From Trichomonas vaginalis G3 (lineage: Eukaryota; Parabasalia; Trichomonadida; Trichomonadidae), in NCBI RefSeq assembly GCF_026262505.1, contig NC_067206.1, positions 2,694,879 through 2,758,878 of the forward strand: a stretch of 64,000 bases of DNA, written 5' to 3'. The notes below the pieces were generated by a model that worked only from the letters and a program-made list of their open reading frames with translations, was not told the DNA's origin and did no database searches. Positions 49,079 through 61,809 of the stretch are shown piece by piece; the first letter of the stretch is position 1, and each line of letters begins with the position of its first letter. The position numbers and the translations under genes are program-made.

Positions 49079-51528
49079 TTACGTTCATTACGATGAAATC
49101 ATGACAAAACATATACGATTAATCATGACAAAACATTATACGAAGAAGTCTTGACAAAACATTTACGATAAGAAGTCATGACAAAACATATACGATTAAA
49201 TCATGACAAAACATATACGATTAAATCATGACAAAACATATACGAAGAAGTCTTGACAAAACATATACGTTCATACGAAGAAGTCATGACAAAACATATA
49301 CGATTAAATCATGACAAAACATTACGAAGAAGTCTTGACAAAACATATACGATTAAATCATGACAAAACATATACGAAGAAGTCATGACAAAACATATAC
49401 GATTAAATCATGACAAAACATATACGAAGAAGTCTTGACAAAACATTTACGATGAAGAAGTCATGACAAACATATACGATTAAATCATGACAAAACATAT
49501 ACGATTAAATCATGACAAAACATATACGAAGAAGTCTTGACAAAACATATACGTTCATACGAAGAAGTCATGACAAAACATATACGATTAAATCATGACA
49601 AAACATATACGAAGAAGTCTTGACAAAACATATACGATTAAATCATGACAAAACATATACGAAGAAGTCTTGACAAAACATTTACGAAGAAGTCTTGACA
49701 AAACATTTACGATGAGAAGTCATGACAAAAATATACGATTAAATCATGACAAAAACATATACGAAGAAGTCTTGACAAAACATTTACGAAGAAGTCTTGA
49801 CAAAACATTTACGATGAAGAAGTCATGACAAACATATACGATTAAATCATGACAAAACATATACGATTAAATCATGACAAAACATATACGAAGAAGTCTT
49901 GACAAAACATTTACGATGAAGAAGTCATGACAAAACATATACGATTAAATCATGACAAAACATATACGATTAAATCATGACAAAACATATACGAAGAAGT
50001 CTTGACAAAACATATACGTTCATTACGAAGAAGTCATGACAAAACATATACGATTAAATCATGACAAAACATATACGAAGAAGTCTTGACAAAACATATA
50101 CGATTAAATCATGACAAAACATATACGATTAAATCATGACAAAACATATACGAAGAAGTCTTGACAAAACATATACGTTCATTACGAAGAAGTCATGACA
50201 AAACATATACGATTAAATCATGACAAAACATATACGAAGAAGTCTTGACAAAACATATACGAAGAAGTCTGACAAACATATACGATTAAATCATGACAAA
50301 ACATATACGAAGAAGTCTTGACAAAACATTTACGATGAAGAAGTCATGACAAAACATATACGATTAAATCATGACAAAACATATACGATTAAATCATGAC
50401 AAAACATATACGAAGGTCTTGACAAAACATTTACGATGAAGAAGTCATGACAAAACATATACGATTAAATCATGACAAAACATATACGATTAAATCATGA
50501 CAAAACATATACAAGAAGTCTTGACAAAACATTTACGATGAAGAAGTCATGACAAAACATATACGATTAATCATGACAAAACATATTACGATTAAATCAT
50601 GACAAAACATATACGATTAAATCATGACAAAAACATATACGAAGAAGTTTTGACAAAACATGTACGAAGAAGTCTTGACAAAACATTTACGCTCATTACG
50701 ATGAAGAAGTCATGACAAAACATATACGATGAAGAAATCATGAAAATTCATGAGGTGAGAAAAAGAGGTGAGAAAAGAGGTGAGATCTCACCTCTTCACC
50801 TAAAATATATTTATTTTACGCTCATTACGATGAAAAAGTCTTGACAAAACATTTACGATGAAATCATGACAAAACATATACGAAGAAGTCATGACAAAAC
50901 ATATACGATTAAATCATGACAAAACATATACGAAGAAGTCTTGACAAAACATTTACGATGAAGAAGTCATGACAAAACATATACGATTAAATCATGACAA
51001 AACATATACGATTAAATCATGACAAAACATATACGAAGAAGTCTTGACAAAACATATACGTTCATTACGAAGAAGTCATGACAAAACATATACGATTAAA
51101 TCATGACAAAACATATACGATTAAATCATGACAAAACATATACGATTAAATCATGACAAAACATATACGAAGAAGTTTTGACAAAACATGTACGAAGAAG
51201 TCTTGACAAAACATTTACGCTCATTACGATGAAGAAGTCATGACAAAACATATACGATGAAGAAATCATGAAAATTCATGAGGTGAGAAAAGAGGTGAGA
51301 AAAGAGGTTAGATCTAACATTCTAACATAAACATTATTTTTGGATCATTTACGCTCATTATGATGAAGAAGTCATGACAAATCATTTACGATGAAATCAT
51401 AACAAAACATTAACGTAAACATTTATTTCCTGTGTTGTTGTCAAAATGTCATGTTGTCACACTTTTTCAGAGAAGTTAAATGACCGAGTGACACATGGTG
51501 ACGTAGTGACACCTAAAAACCATCTACC

Positions 51529-51910
51529 CTAAACATTATTTTTGCTGAATTCAACAACAAAATGAACGAGGTCAGGATGTATGCAAATACCTTTGAATTC
51601 ATTCATAAATGCCTTAGTAAGCTCATAAAATGTTTGTTTTGAGGTTGAGCCACTTTTGGCTCGACCGTATTCTTTCAACCAAAACTCAAGAATTTTCCTG
51701 CGTGAATTTTGTATAAAAAGCAACCGTCTGAATTCAGGCGATTGCTATATTCTTCACAAAATGCCTTATAATACTCTTCGTTCTACAAAGCAAGCATATC
51801 ATTGGTTTGAAAACCAACAGATAAAAGAAATTTTAGAAGAATTTCCTCATATGATTGCTTCCCTCGGAAAACCGAGAGAAGAGATTCCGTATGAAAATTC
51901 AAGAGGGTAG
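51529..51910 (-). pseudogene. KilA-N composite in array (unit 2)
   Basis: The 64-residue HPDL-type frame (51529-51723) is identical in translation to those at 40454, 41578, 52654 and 55322. The KilA-3 piece follows on the other strand to 51910. Confidence 0.72.
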
Positions 51911-52653
51911 AAAAGAGGGTAGAAATGAGGTTAGATCTAACATTCTAACATAAACATTATTTTGGGTCATTTACGCTCATTATGATGAAGAAGTCATGAC
52001 AAAACATTTACGTTCATGTTTGACAAAACATATACGATGAAGTCATGACAAAACATTTACGTTCATGTTTGACAAAGAATATACGCTCATTACGATGAAG
52101 AAATCATGACAAAACATATACGCTCATTACGATGAAGAAATCATGAAAATTCATGAAGTGAGAAAAGAGGTGAGAAAAGAGGTGAGAAAAGAGGTGAGAT
52201 CTCACCTAAACATTATTTTTGGATCATTTACACTCATTACGATGAAGAAGTTTCGACAAATCATTTACACTCATTACGACGAAGAAGTCTGACAAATCAT
52301 AAACGAAGAAATCATGACAAAACATGTACGAAGAAGTTTCGACAAAACATTTACGTTCATGTTTGACAAAACATATACGATGAAGAAATCATGAAAAATT
52401 CATGAGGTGAGAAAAGAGGTGAGAAAAAGAGGTTAGATCTAACATTCTAACATAAACATTATTTTTGGATCATTTACGCTCATTATGATGAAGAAGTCAT
52501 GACAAATCATTTACGATGAAATCATGACAAAACATTAACGTAAACATTTATTTCCTGTGTTGTTGTCAAAATGTCATGTTGTCACACTTTTTCAGAGAAG
52601 TTAAATGACCGAGTGACACATGGTGACGTAGTGACACCTAAAAACCATCTACC

Positions 52654-52890
52654 CTAAACATTATTTTTGCTGAATTCAACAACAAAATGAACGAGGTCAG
52701 GATGTATGCAAATACCTTTGAATTCATTCATAAATGCCTTAGTAAGCTCATAAAATGTTTGTTTTGAGGTTGAGCCACTTTTGGCTCGACCGTATTCTTT
52801 CAACCAAAACTCAAGAATTTTCCTGCGTGAATTTTGTATAAAAAGCAACCGTCGGAATTCAGACGGTTGTTATATTCTTCACAAAACATT
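52654..52890 (-). pseudogene. KilA-N chimera in array (unit 3)
   Basis: HPDL-type frame plus the KilA-1 piece ending at the TTCTTCACAAAACATTTACG satellite junction. Confidence 0.7.
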
Positions 52891-54224
52891 TACGTTCATT
52901 ACGATGAAATCATGACAAAACATATACGATTAAATCATGACAAACATATACGAAGAAGTCTGACAAAACATTTACGCTCATTACGATGAAGAAGTCATGA
53001 CAAAACATATACGATTAAATCATGACAAAACATATACGATTAAATCATGACAAAACATATACGAAGAAGTCTTGACAAAACATATACGTTCATTACGAAG
53101 AAGTCATGACAAAACATATACGATTAAATCATGACAAAACATATACGAAGAGTCTTGACAAAACATATACGAAGAAGTCTTGACAAAACATATACGATTA
53201 AATCATGACAAAACATATACGAAGAAGTCTTGACAAAACATTTACGAAGAAGTCTTGACAAAACATTTACGATGAAGAAGTCATGACAAAACATATACGA
53301 TTAAATCATGACAAAACATATACGATTAAATCATGACAAAACATATACGAAGAAGTCTTGACAAAACATATACGTTCATTACGAAAGAAGTCATGACAAA
53401 ACATATACGATTAAATCATGACAAAACATATACGAAGAAGTCTTGACAAAACATATACGAAGAAGTTTTGACAAAACATATACGAAGAAGTCTTGACAAA
53501 ACATTTACGAAGAAGTCTTGACAAAACATTTACGATGAAGAAGTCATGACAAAACATATACGATTAAATCATGACAAAACATATACGATTAAATCATGAC
53601 AAAACATATACGAAGAAGTCTTGACAAAACATTTACGATGAAGAAGTCATGACAAACATATACGATTAAATCATGACAAAACATATACGATTAAATCATG
53701 ACAAAACATATACGAAGAAGTCTTGACAAAACATATACGTTCATTACGAAGAAGTCATGACAAAAACATATACGATTAAATCATGACAAAACATATACGA
53801 TTAAATCATGACAAAACATATACGATTAAATCATGACAAAACATATACGAAGAAGTTTTGACAAAACATGTACGAAGAAGTCTTGACAAAACATTTACGC
53901 TCATTACGATGAAGAAGTCATGACAAAACATATACGATGAAAAATCATGAAAATTCATGAGGTGAGAAAAGAGGTGAGAAAAGAGGTTAGATCTAACATT
54001 CTAACATAAACATTATTTTTTGGATCATTTACGCTCATTATGATGAAGAAGTCATGACAAATCATTTACGATGAAATCATAACAAAACATTAACGTAAAC
54101 ATTTATTTCCTGTGTTGTTGTCAAAATGTCATGTTGTCACACTTTTTCAGAGAAGTTAAATGACCGAGTGACACATGGTGACGTAGTGACACCTAAAAAA
54201 CCATCTACCCTAAACATTATTTTT

Positions 54225-54600
54225 TGCTGAATTCAACAACAAAATGAACGAGGTCAGGATGTATGCAAATACCTTTGAATTCATTCATAAATGCCTTAGT
54301 AAGCTCAAAAATGTTTGTTTTGAGGTTGAGCCACTTTTGGCTCGACCGTATTCTTTCAACCAAAACTCAAGAATTTTCCTGCGTGAATTTTGTTATAAAA
54401 AGCAACCGTCTGAATTCAGGCGATTGCTATATTCTTCACAAAATGCCTTATAATACTCTTCGTTCTACAAAGCAAGCATATCATTGGTTTGAAAACCAAC
54501 AGATAAAAGAAATTTTAGAAGAATTTCCTCATATGATGCTTCCCTCGGAAAACCGAGAGAAGAGATTCCGTATGAAAATTCAAGAGGGTAGAAAAGAGGG
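54225..54600 (-). pseudogene. KilA-N composite in array (unit 4)
   Basis: Same composite as 51529-51910, with the KilA-3 piece on the other strand near 54470-54580. Confidence 0.7.
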
Positions 54601-55321
54601 TAGAAATGAGGTTAGATCTAACATTCTAACATAAACATTATTTTGGGTCATTTACGCTCATTATGATGAAGAAGTCATGACAAAACATTTACGTTCATGT
54701 TTTGACAAAACATATACGATGAAGTCATGACAAAACATTTACGTTCATGTTTGACAAAGAATATACGCTCATTACGATGAAGAAATCATGACAAAACATT
54801 ATACGCTCATTACGATGAAAGAAATCATGAAAAATTCATGAGGTGAGAAAAGAGGTGAGAAAAGAGGTGAGAAAAGAGGTGAGATCTCACCTAAACATTT
54901 TTTTGGATCATTACACTCATTACGATGAAGAAGTTTCGACAAATCATTTACACTCATTACGACGAAGAAGTCTTGACAAATCATAAACGAAGAATCATGA
55001 CAAAACATGTACGAAGAAGTTTCGACAAAACATTTACGTTCATGTTTGACAAAACATATACGATGAAGAAATCATGAAAATTCATGAGGTGAGAAAAGAG
55101 GTTAGATCTAACATTCTAACATAAACATTATTTTTGGATCATTTACGCTCATTATGATGAAGAAGTCATGACAAATCATTTACGATGAAATCATGACAAA
55201 ACATTAACGTAAACATTTATTTCCTGTGTGTTGTCAAAATGTCATGTTGTCACACTTTTTCAGAGAAGTTAAATGACCGAGTGAAACATGGTGACGTAGT
55301 GACACCTAAAAACCATCTACC

Positions 55322-55560
55322 CTAAACATTATTTTTGCTGAATTCAACAACAAAATGAACGAGGTCAGGATGTATGCAAATACCTTTGAATTCATTCATA
55401 AATGCCTTAGTAAGCTCATAAAATGTTTGTTTTGAGGTTGAGCCACTTTTGGCTCGACCGTATTCTTTCAACCAAAACTCAAGAATTTTCCTGCGTGAAT
55501 TTTGTATAAAAAGCAACCGTCGAATTCAGACGGTTGTTATATTCTTCACAACGATTTTAC
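55322..55560 (-). pseudogene. KilA-N chimera in array (unit 5)
   Basis: Same 64-residue HPDL-type frame (55322-55516) and KilA-1 piece as units 1 and 3. Confidence 0.7.
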
Positions 55561-56604
55561 GGTTCATTACGATAAATCATTGACAAAACATATACGATTA
55601 AATCATGACAAACATATACGAAGAAGTCTTGACAAAACATTTACGCTCATTACGATGAAGAAGTCATGACAAAACATATACGATTAAATCATGACAAAAC
55701 ATATACGATTAAATCATGACAAACATATACGAAGAAGTCTTGACAAAACATATACGTTCATTACGAAGAAGTCATGACAAAACATATACGATTAAATCAT
55801 GACAAAACATATACGAAGAAGTCTTGACAAAACATATACGATTAAATCATGACAAAACATATACGAAGAAGTCTTGACAAAACATTTACGAAGAAGTCTT
55901 GACAAAACATTTACGATGAAGAAGTCATGACAAAACATATACGATTAAATCATGACAAAACATATACGATTAAATCATGACAAAACATATACGAAGAAGT
56001 CTTGACAAAACATTTACGATGAAGAAGTCATGACAAAACATATACGATTAAATCATGACAAAACATATACGATTAAATCATGACAAAACATATACGAAGA
56101 AGTCTTGACAAAACATATACGTTCATTACGAAGAAGTCATGACAAAACATATACGATTAAATCATGACAAAACATATACGATTAAATCATGACAAAACAT
56201 ATACGATTAAATCATGACAAAACATATACGAAGAAGTTTTGACAAAACATGTACGAAGAAGTCTTGACAAAACATTTACGCTCATTACGATGAAGAAGTC
56301 ATGACAAAACATATACGATGAAGAAATCATGAAAATTCATGAGGTGAGAAAAGAGGTGAGAAAAGAGGTTAGATCTAACATTCTAACATAAACATTATTT
56401 TTGGATCATTTACGCTCATTATGATGAAGAAGTCATGACAAATCATTTACGATGAAATCATAACAAAACATTAACGTAAACATTTATTTCCTGTGTTGTT
56501 GTCAAAATGTCATGTTGTCACACTTTTTCAGAGAAGTTAAATGACCGAGTGACACATGGTGACGTAGTGACACCTAAAAACCATCTACCCTAAACATTAA
56601 TTTT

Positions 56605-56825
56605 GCTGAATTCAACAACAAAATGAACGAGGTCAGGATGTATGCAAATACCTTTGAATTCATTCATAAATGCCTTAGTAAGCTCATAAAATGTTTGTTT
56701 TGAGGTTGAGCCACTTTTGGCTCGACCGTATTCTTTCAACAAAACTCAAGAATTTTCCTGCGTGAATTTTGTATAAAAAGCAACCGTCGGAATTCAGACG
56801 GTTGTTATATTTCTTCACAAAACAT
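56605..56825 (-). pseudogene. KilA-N chimera in array (unit 6)
   Basis: Same block as units 1, 3 and 5, slightly more altered. Confidence 0.68.
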
Positions 56826-58989
56826 TACGTTCATTACGATGAAATCATGACAAAACATATACGATTAAATCATGACAAAACATATACGAAGAAGTCTTGA
56901 CAAAACATTTACGCTCATTACGATGAAGAAGTCATGACAAAACATATACGATTAAATCATGACAAAACATATACGATTAAATCATGACAAAACATATACG
57001 AAGAGTCTTGACAAAACATATACGTTCATTACGAAGAAGTCATGACAAAACATATACGATTAAATCATGACAAAACATATACGAAGAAGTCTTGACAAAA
57101 CATATACGAAGAAGTCTTGACAAAACATATACGATTAAATCATGACAAAACATATACGAAGAAGTCTTGACAAAACATTTACGAAGAAGTCTTGACAAAA
57201 CATTTACGATGAAGAAGTCATGACAAAACATATACGATTAAATCATGACAAAACATATACGATTAAATCATGACAAAACATATACGAAGAAGTCTTGACA
57301 AAACATATACGTTCATTACGAAGAAGTCATGACAAAACATATACGATTAAATCATGACAAAACATATACGAAGAAGTCTTGACAAAACATATACGATTAA
57401 ATCATGACAAAACATATACGAAGAAGTCTTGACAAAACATTTACGAAGAAGTCTTGACAAAACATTTACGATGAAAGTCATGACAAAACATATACGATTA
57501 AATCATGACAAAACATATACGATTAAATCATGACAAAACATATACGGAAGAAGTCTTGACAAAACATATACGTTCATTACGAAGAAGTCATGACAAAACA
57601 TATACGATTAAATCATGACAAAACATATACGATTAAATCATGACAAAACATATACGAAGAAGTTTTGACAAAACATGTACGAAGAAGTCTTGACAAAACA
57701 TTTACGCTCATTACGATGAAGAAGTCATGACAAAACATATACGATGAAGAAATCATGAAAATTCATGAGGTGAGAAAAGAGGTGAGAAAAGAGGTGAGAT
57801 CTCACCTCTTCACCTAAAATATATTTTTGGATCATTTACGCTCATTACGATGAAAAAGTCTTGACAAAACATTTACGATGAAATCATGACAAAACATATA
57901 CGAAGAAGTCATGACAAAACATATACGATTAAATCATGACAAAACATATACGAAGAAGTCTTGACAAAACATTTACGATGAAGAAGTCATGACAAAACAT
58001 ATACGATTAAATCATGACAAAACATATACGATTAAATCATGACAAAACATATAAGAAGAAGTCTTGACAAAACATTTACGCTCATTACGATGAAGAAGTC
58101 ATGACAAAACATATACGATTAAATCATGACAAAACATATACGATTAAATCATGACAAAACATATACGAAGAAGTCTTGACAAAACATATACGTTCATTAC
58201 GAAGAAGTCATGACAAAACATATACGATTAAATCATGACAAAACATATACGAAGAAGTCTTGACAAAACATTTACGATGAAGAAGTCATGACAAAACATA
58301 TACGATTAAATCATGACAAAACATATACGATTAAATCATGACAAAACATATACGAAGAAGTCTTGACAAAACATATACGTTCATTACGAAGAAGTCATGA
58401 CAAAACATATACGATTAAATCATGACAAAACATTATACGATTAAATCATGACAAAAACATATACGATTAAATCATGACAAAACATATACGAAGAAGTCTT
58501 GACAAAACATATACGTTCATTACGAAGAAGTCATGACAAAACATATACGATTATAAATCATGACAAACATATACGATTAAATCATGACAAAACATATACG
58601 ATTAAATCATGACAAAACATATACGAAGAAAGTTTTGACAAAACATTGTACGAAGAAGTCTGACAAAACATTTACGCTCATTACGATGAAGAAGTCATTG
58701 ACAAAAACATATACGATGAAGAAATCATGAAAATTCATGAGGTGAGAAAGAGGTGAGAAAAGAGGTTAGATCTAACATTCTAACATAAACATTATTTTTG
58801 GATCATTTACGTCATTATGATGAAGAAGTCATGACAAATCATTTACGATGAAATCATAAACAAAACATTAACGTAAACATTTATTTCCTGTGTTGTTGTC
58901 AAAATGTCATGTTGTCACACTTTTTCAGAGAAGTTAAATGACCGAGTGACACATGGTGACGTAGTGACACCTAAAAACCATCTACCCTA

Positions 58990-59225
58990 AACATTATTTT
59001 TGCTGAATTCAACAACAAAATGAAACGAGGTCAGGATGTATGCAAATACCTTTGAATTCATTCATAAATGCCTTAGTAAGCTCATAAAATGTTTGTTTGA
59101 GGTTGAGCCACTTTTGGCTCGACCGTATTCTTTTCAACCAAAACTCAAGAATTTTCCTGCGTGAATTTTGTATAAAAAGCAACCGTCGGAATTCAGACGG
59201 TTGTTATATTCTTCACAAAACATTT
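58990..59225 (-). pseudogene. KilA-N chimera in array (unit 7)
   Basis: Last copy of the block before the array meets element C at about 59735. Confidence 0.68.
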
Positions 59226-59734
59226 ACGTTCATTACGATGAAATCATGACAAAACATATACGATTAAATCATGACAAAACATATACGAAGAAGTCTTGAC
59301 AAAACATTTACGCTCATTACGATGAAGAAGTCATGACAAAACATATACGATTAAATCATGACAAAACATATACGATTAAATCATGACAAAACATATACGA
59401 AGAAGTCTTGACAAAACATATACGTTCATTACGAAGAAGTCATGACAAAACATATACGATTAAATCATGACAAAACATATACGAAGAAGTCTTGACAAAA
59501 CATATACGAAGAAGTCTTGACAAACATATACGATTAAATCATGACAAAACATATACGAAGAAGTCTTGACAAAACATTTACGAAGAAGTCTTTGACAAAA
59601 CATTTACGATGAAGAAGTCATGACAAAACATATACGATTAAATCATGACAAAACATATACGATTAAATCATGACAAACATATACGAAGAAGTCTTGACAA
59701 AACATATAACGTTATTACGAAGAAGTCATGACAA

Positions 59735-60118
59735 ATTTTTATTCCAAAATTTCTCAGAACCCATATTTATGTAAAAATTCTTTGTCCTTTAATAGCATCA
59801 TCCTTATTCTGTTTTCTACTTTATCATCTTGCAAGAACAGCGCATGCGTCTTCTTTGCATTCTAAGAACTTTTGTTGGACTCATCTTTCCAATCGCTCAT
59901 CTCTAGCAAACAAGTCTGTCATTGACAAATTTTAGCTCTCCTTTGTAAATGTTTTATGGTTTTGTCATATTCCCAGAAACAAGAACTTTAGAAACAAATT
60001 TCCCCTTTCTTTGTTTACACTATGTTAAGATCTTTATTGGCGACAGATGTTTTCTTGCTTTCGAAAACTTGTCTCGGAATATGAGATAGCGAAATCGCTA
60101 GACAGCTTTTCAAAAAGA
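59735..60118 (-). pseudogene. Decayed copy of the 16.4 kb gene (element C)
   Basis: Fossil. Reverse copy of 16360-16806, entered directly from the satellite (…CATGACAAATTTTTATTCC). Many breaks. Words shared with the parent include GAACTTTTGTTGGACTCATC and the start region near 60100. Confidence 0.7.
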
Positions 60119-60139
60119 TAAAAAAGTTTAATTTTTCTA

Positions 60140-61015
60140 AAAATATGTTAGAAAAAGAAGTTTGCTGACATTGACAAGGAAATTTGAGAATGTTAAACCA
60201 AGAACAAGAGAAGTTAAGAAAAGCTTCAATTAAAGCCTATACATGTACAAGTTCTTATTTGCTTCAGAATGATATAAACAGGCTAATTGCCACCACCTGG
60301 GTCGGGTAAGACTTTACTATCTTAAAATGGCTTGCACAAACAACAAGAACTAATGAGAAGGAACCCATTCTATAGTAGTTGTTCATTTAGTCAGTACTTC
60401 TGGTCAATCTTGACAAACCGTTCAATATCGTCAAAGATATTATAAAGAAGTCTAAGTAGTAGTATAAAGGTTACTGAGTTGTTAAGATCGGATAAAGAAG
60501 TACCAACGAAGAGTTTTAGTATATGCTATAAATGAGTATATAAAATTCTAATTTAAAGACCAAATGAGAAATGCAGAAGAAATTAGAGAAGAAAACACTC
60601 AGAAACAAACAGAGAGAATAGAATACATTTCAAGGAAATATGCAAATCTATACGAATTGAAGACTTACCCTCCTAGATGTCGTCTCTACTTTAGATGACT
60701 TTCGTTCTCATTCTTTGTTAAAGGAACAGAAGACAAGAATGGTCAAATTCTTAAGAGCTGCAGGACCACTTTAACATCTCGTCGTAATCATGTGTACAGA
60801 CAGCAAAGAGGTTTCAGTAAGGTGTAAGAGAATACTAACTGACATATACTTTTCCCCGGATTGTCCGAAGACGATTCATGGAACTTATAAAAGATCCATG
60901 CAGGTTAAGTTGACAAGACATTGACTGATGGGAGAAGTACAAAGTTCATACAAACCCTCATACTTCTTTCAGAATTCATATCTACGCAAAAAACAAGTTT
61001 CAAATTGTAAAAGTC
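60140..61015 (+). pseudogene. Decayed packaging ATPase copy (element C)
   Basis: Fossil with many breaks. Follows 15447-16322 in reverse; the Walker A DNA (CCACCTGGGTCGGGTAAGAC) is still readable near 60294-60313 and the 3' end near 60960-61015. Confidence 0.8.
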
Positions 61016-61119
61016 AAAGCTTGAAAAAATCTAAGTGTTTATCTTTGTAAGTCTGTTGTGGTGCTGGGCTGGTCGGTTCTTCTGGCTTTGGGAAGGCATT
61101 CAGAGAAGAGGAACGTCAG

Positions 61120-61450
61120 TCATCCGTTGTGTCCTGTTGGAAGGAAGAACTTTTTCCAGTTGGAAGGAAAACTTTTCTGTCGGAAGGGAAAAATTTTTTT
61201 TGTTGGAAGGAAAAACTTTTCCTGAAGTTCGACCAAAAAGTTTCTCAATTTTCGAAAATTTGAATGGTTACGGACGAACAACAGAAAAAAAATTTTGCCT
61301 GGCGAAGAAATTTTTTTCCATTGTCGGAAATTTTTTTCCTTCGATTGGAAGGCTCGAATGTCGGATGGATAAGGACTCGGAATGTTCGGATGGAAGGACT
61401 CGGAATGTCGGATGGAAGGACTCGGAATGCCAAATGAAGACTCGAATGCC
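61120..61450. repeat. Decayed hairpin-repeat array (element C)
   Basis: GTTGGAAGGAAAAACTTTTC-type units, a degenerate reverse copy of the 22-bp repeats at 15012-15350, followed by GGATGGAAGGACTCGGAATG repeats (three copies, about 61370-61435) that have no clear match in element A. Confidence 0.75.
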
Positions 61451-61502
61451 AGAAGGATTGACGAGCAATTACATTTATAGACGTACCTGAGCCATCCTGA
61501 AG

Positions 61503-61709
61503 TCAAGCGTAAAAATAAAGAGTGCACTTCCCTACTTGTTTGAAGTTGTCAAAATACTCTGTTATTTTTCCTTTAACAATGGCAAATCTCTTTTGAAGTA
61601 ATATTGTACAAACCTTTAATATCATAGTGTGTTTGAGGTACACGCTATCTGAACTATTTGTCACACTCTTCATTCGTGTCATTGAAATCGTAGTTTTCGC
61701 AAGAACAAT
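61503..61709 (-). pseudogene. Decayed KilA-3 C-terminus (element C)
   Basis: Fossil. KGKITEYFDNFKQ corresponds to the end of KilA-3 (EKITEYFDNFKQAE). Interrupted by the gap at 61710. Confidence 0.75.
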
Positions 61710-61809
61710 NNNNNNNNNNNNNNNNNNNNNNNNNNNNNNNNNNNNNNNNNNNNNNNNNNNNNNNNNNNNNNNNNNNNNNNNNNNNNNNNNNNNNNNNNNN
61801 NNNNNNNNN
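61710..61809. other. Assembly gap (100 N)
   Basis: Element A has about 7.5 kb between the parts flanking this gap (integrase core near 6.9 kb and KilA-3 near 14.7 kb). The missing genes may lie in the gap or be deleted. Confidence 0.99.

Larger units (their letters stand above)
44700..49130. repeat. Right arm of giant palindrome
   Basis: Reverse complement of the left arm with the same order of satellite units, modules and KilA pieces. Coordinates sum to 89174 near the centre (44441 with 44733) and to about 89491 farther out (40421 with 49070), so the right arm has gained roughly 320 bp. Similarity is high, with scattered single-base differences. Confidence 0.93.
39707..58800. repeat. About 40 AGATCT palindromic modules within the satellite
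   Basis: Three word types, each internally consistent. Type 1: GGTGAGATCTCACC with CTTTTCTCACCT words (39721, 42170, 42775, 50785). Type 2: GATGGTTAGATCTAACC with CATTTCTACCCT words (41784, 42985, 43395, 44030). Type 3: GAATGTTAGATCTAACA with CTAACAT words (44410 and mirror near 44760). A few are hybrids. The AGATCT core is constant in nearly all, while arms and downstream words change together. Confidence 0.9.
48650..59735. repeat. Higher-order tandem array of 1.1-2.7 kb units
   Basis: A conserved block of about 420 bp (GGATCATTTACGCTCATTAT, CATTTATTTCCTGTGTTGTT, CACTTTTTCAGAGAAGTTAA, the KilA HPDL piece) recurs with its KilA part near 48860, 51545, 52670, 54230, 55340, 56610 and 59005. Blocks are separated by 25-bp satellite tracts (CGATTAAATCATGACAAAAC alternating with CGAAGAAGTCTTGACAAAAC). 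Unit lengths differ through gain and loss of satellite units. No gene seen. Confidence 0.93.

Noticed and set aside
39558-59735. CRISPR array
   Set aside because: Repeats are 25 bp and nearly contiguous, with no unique spacers of constant length and no cas genes; the setting is eukaryotic.
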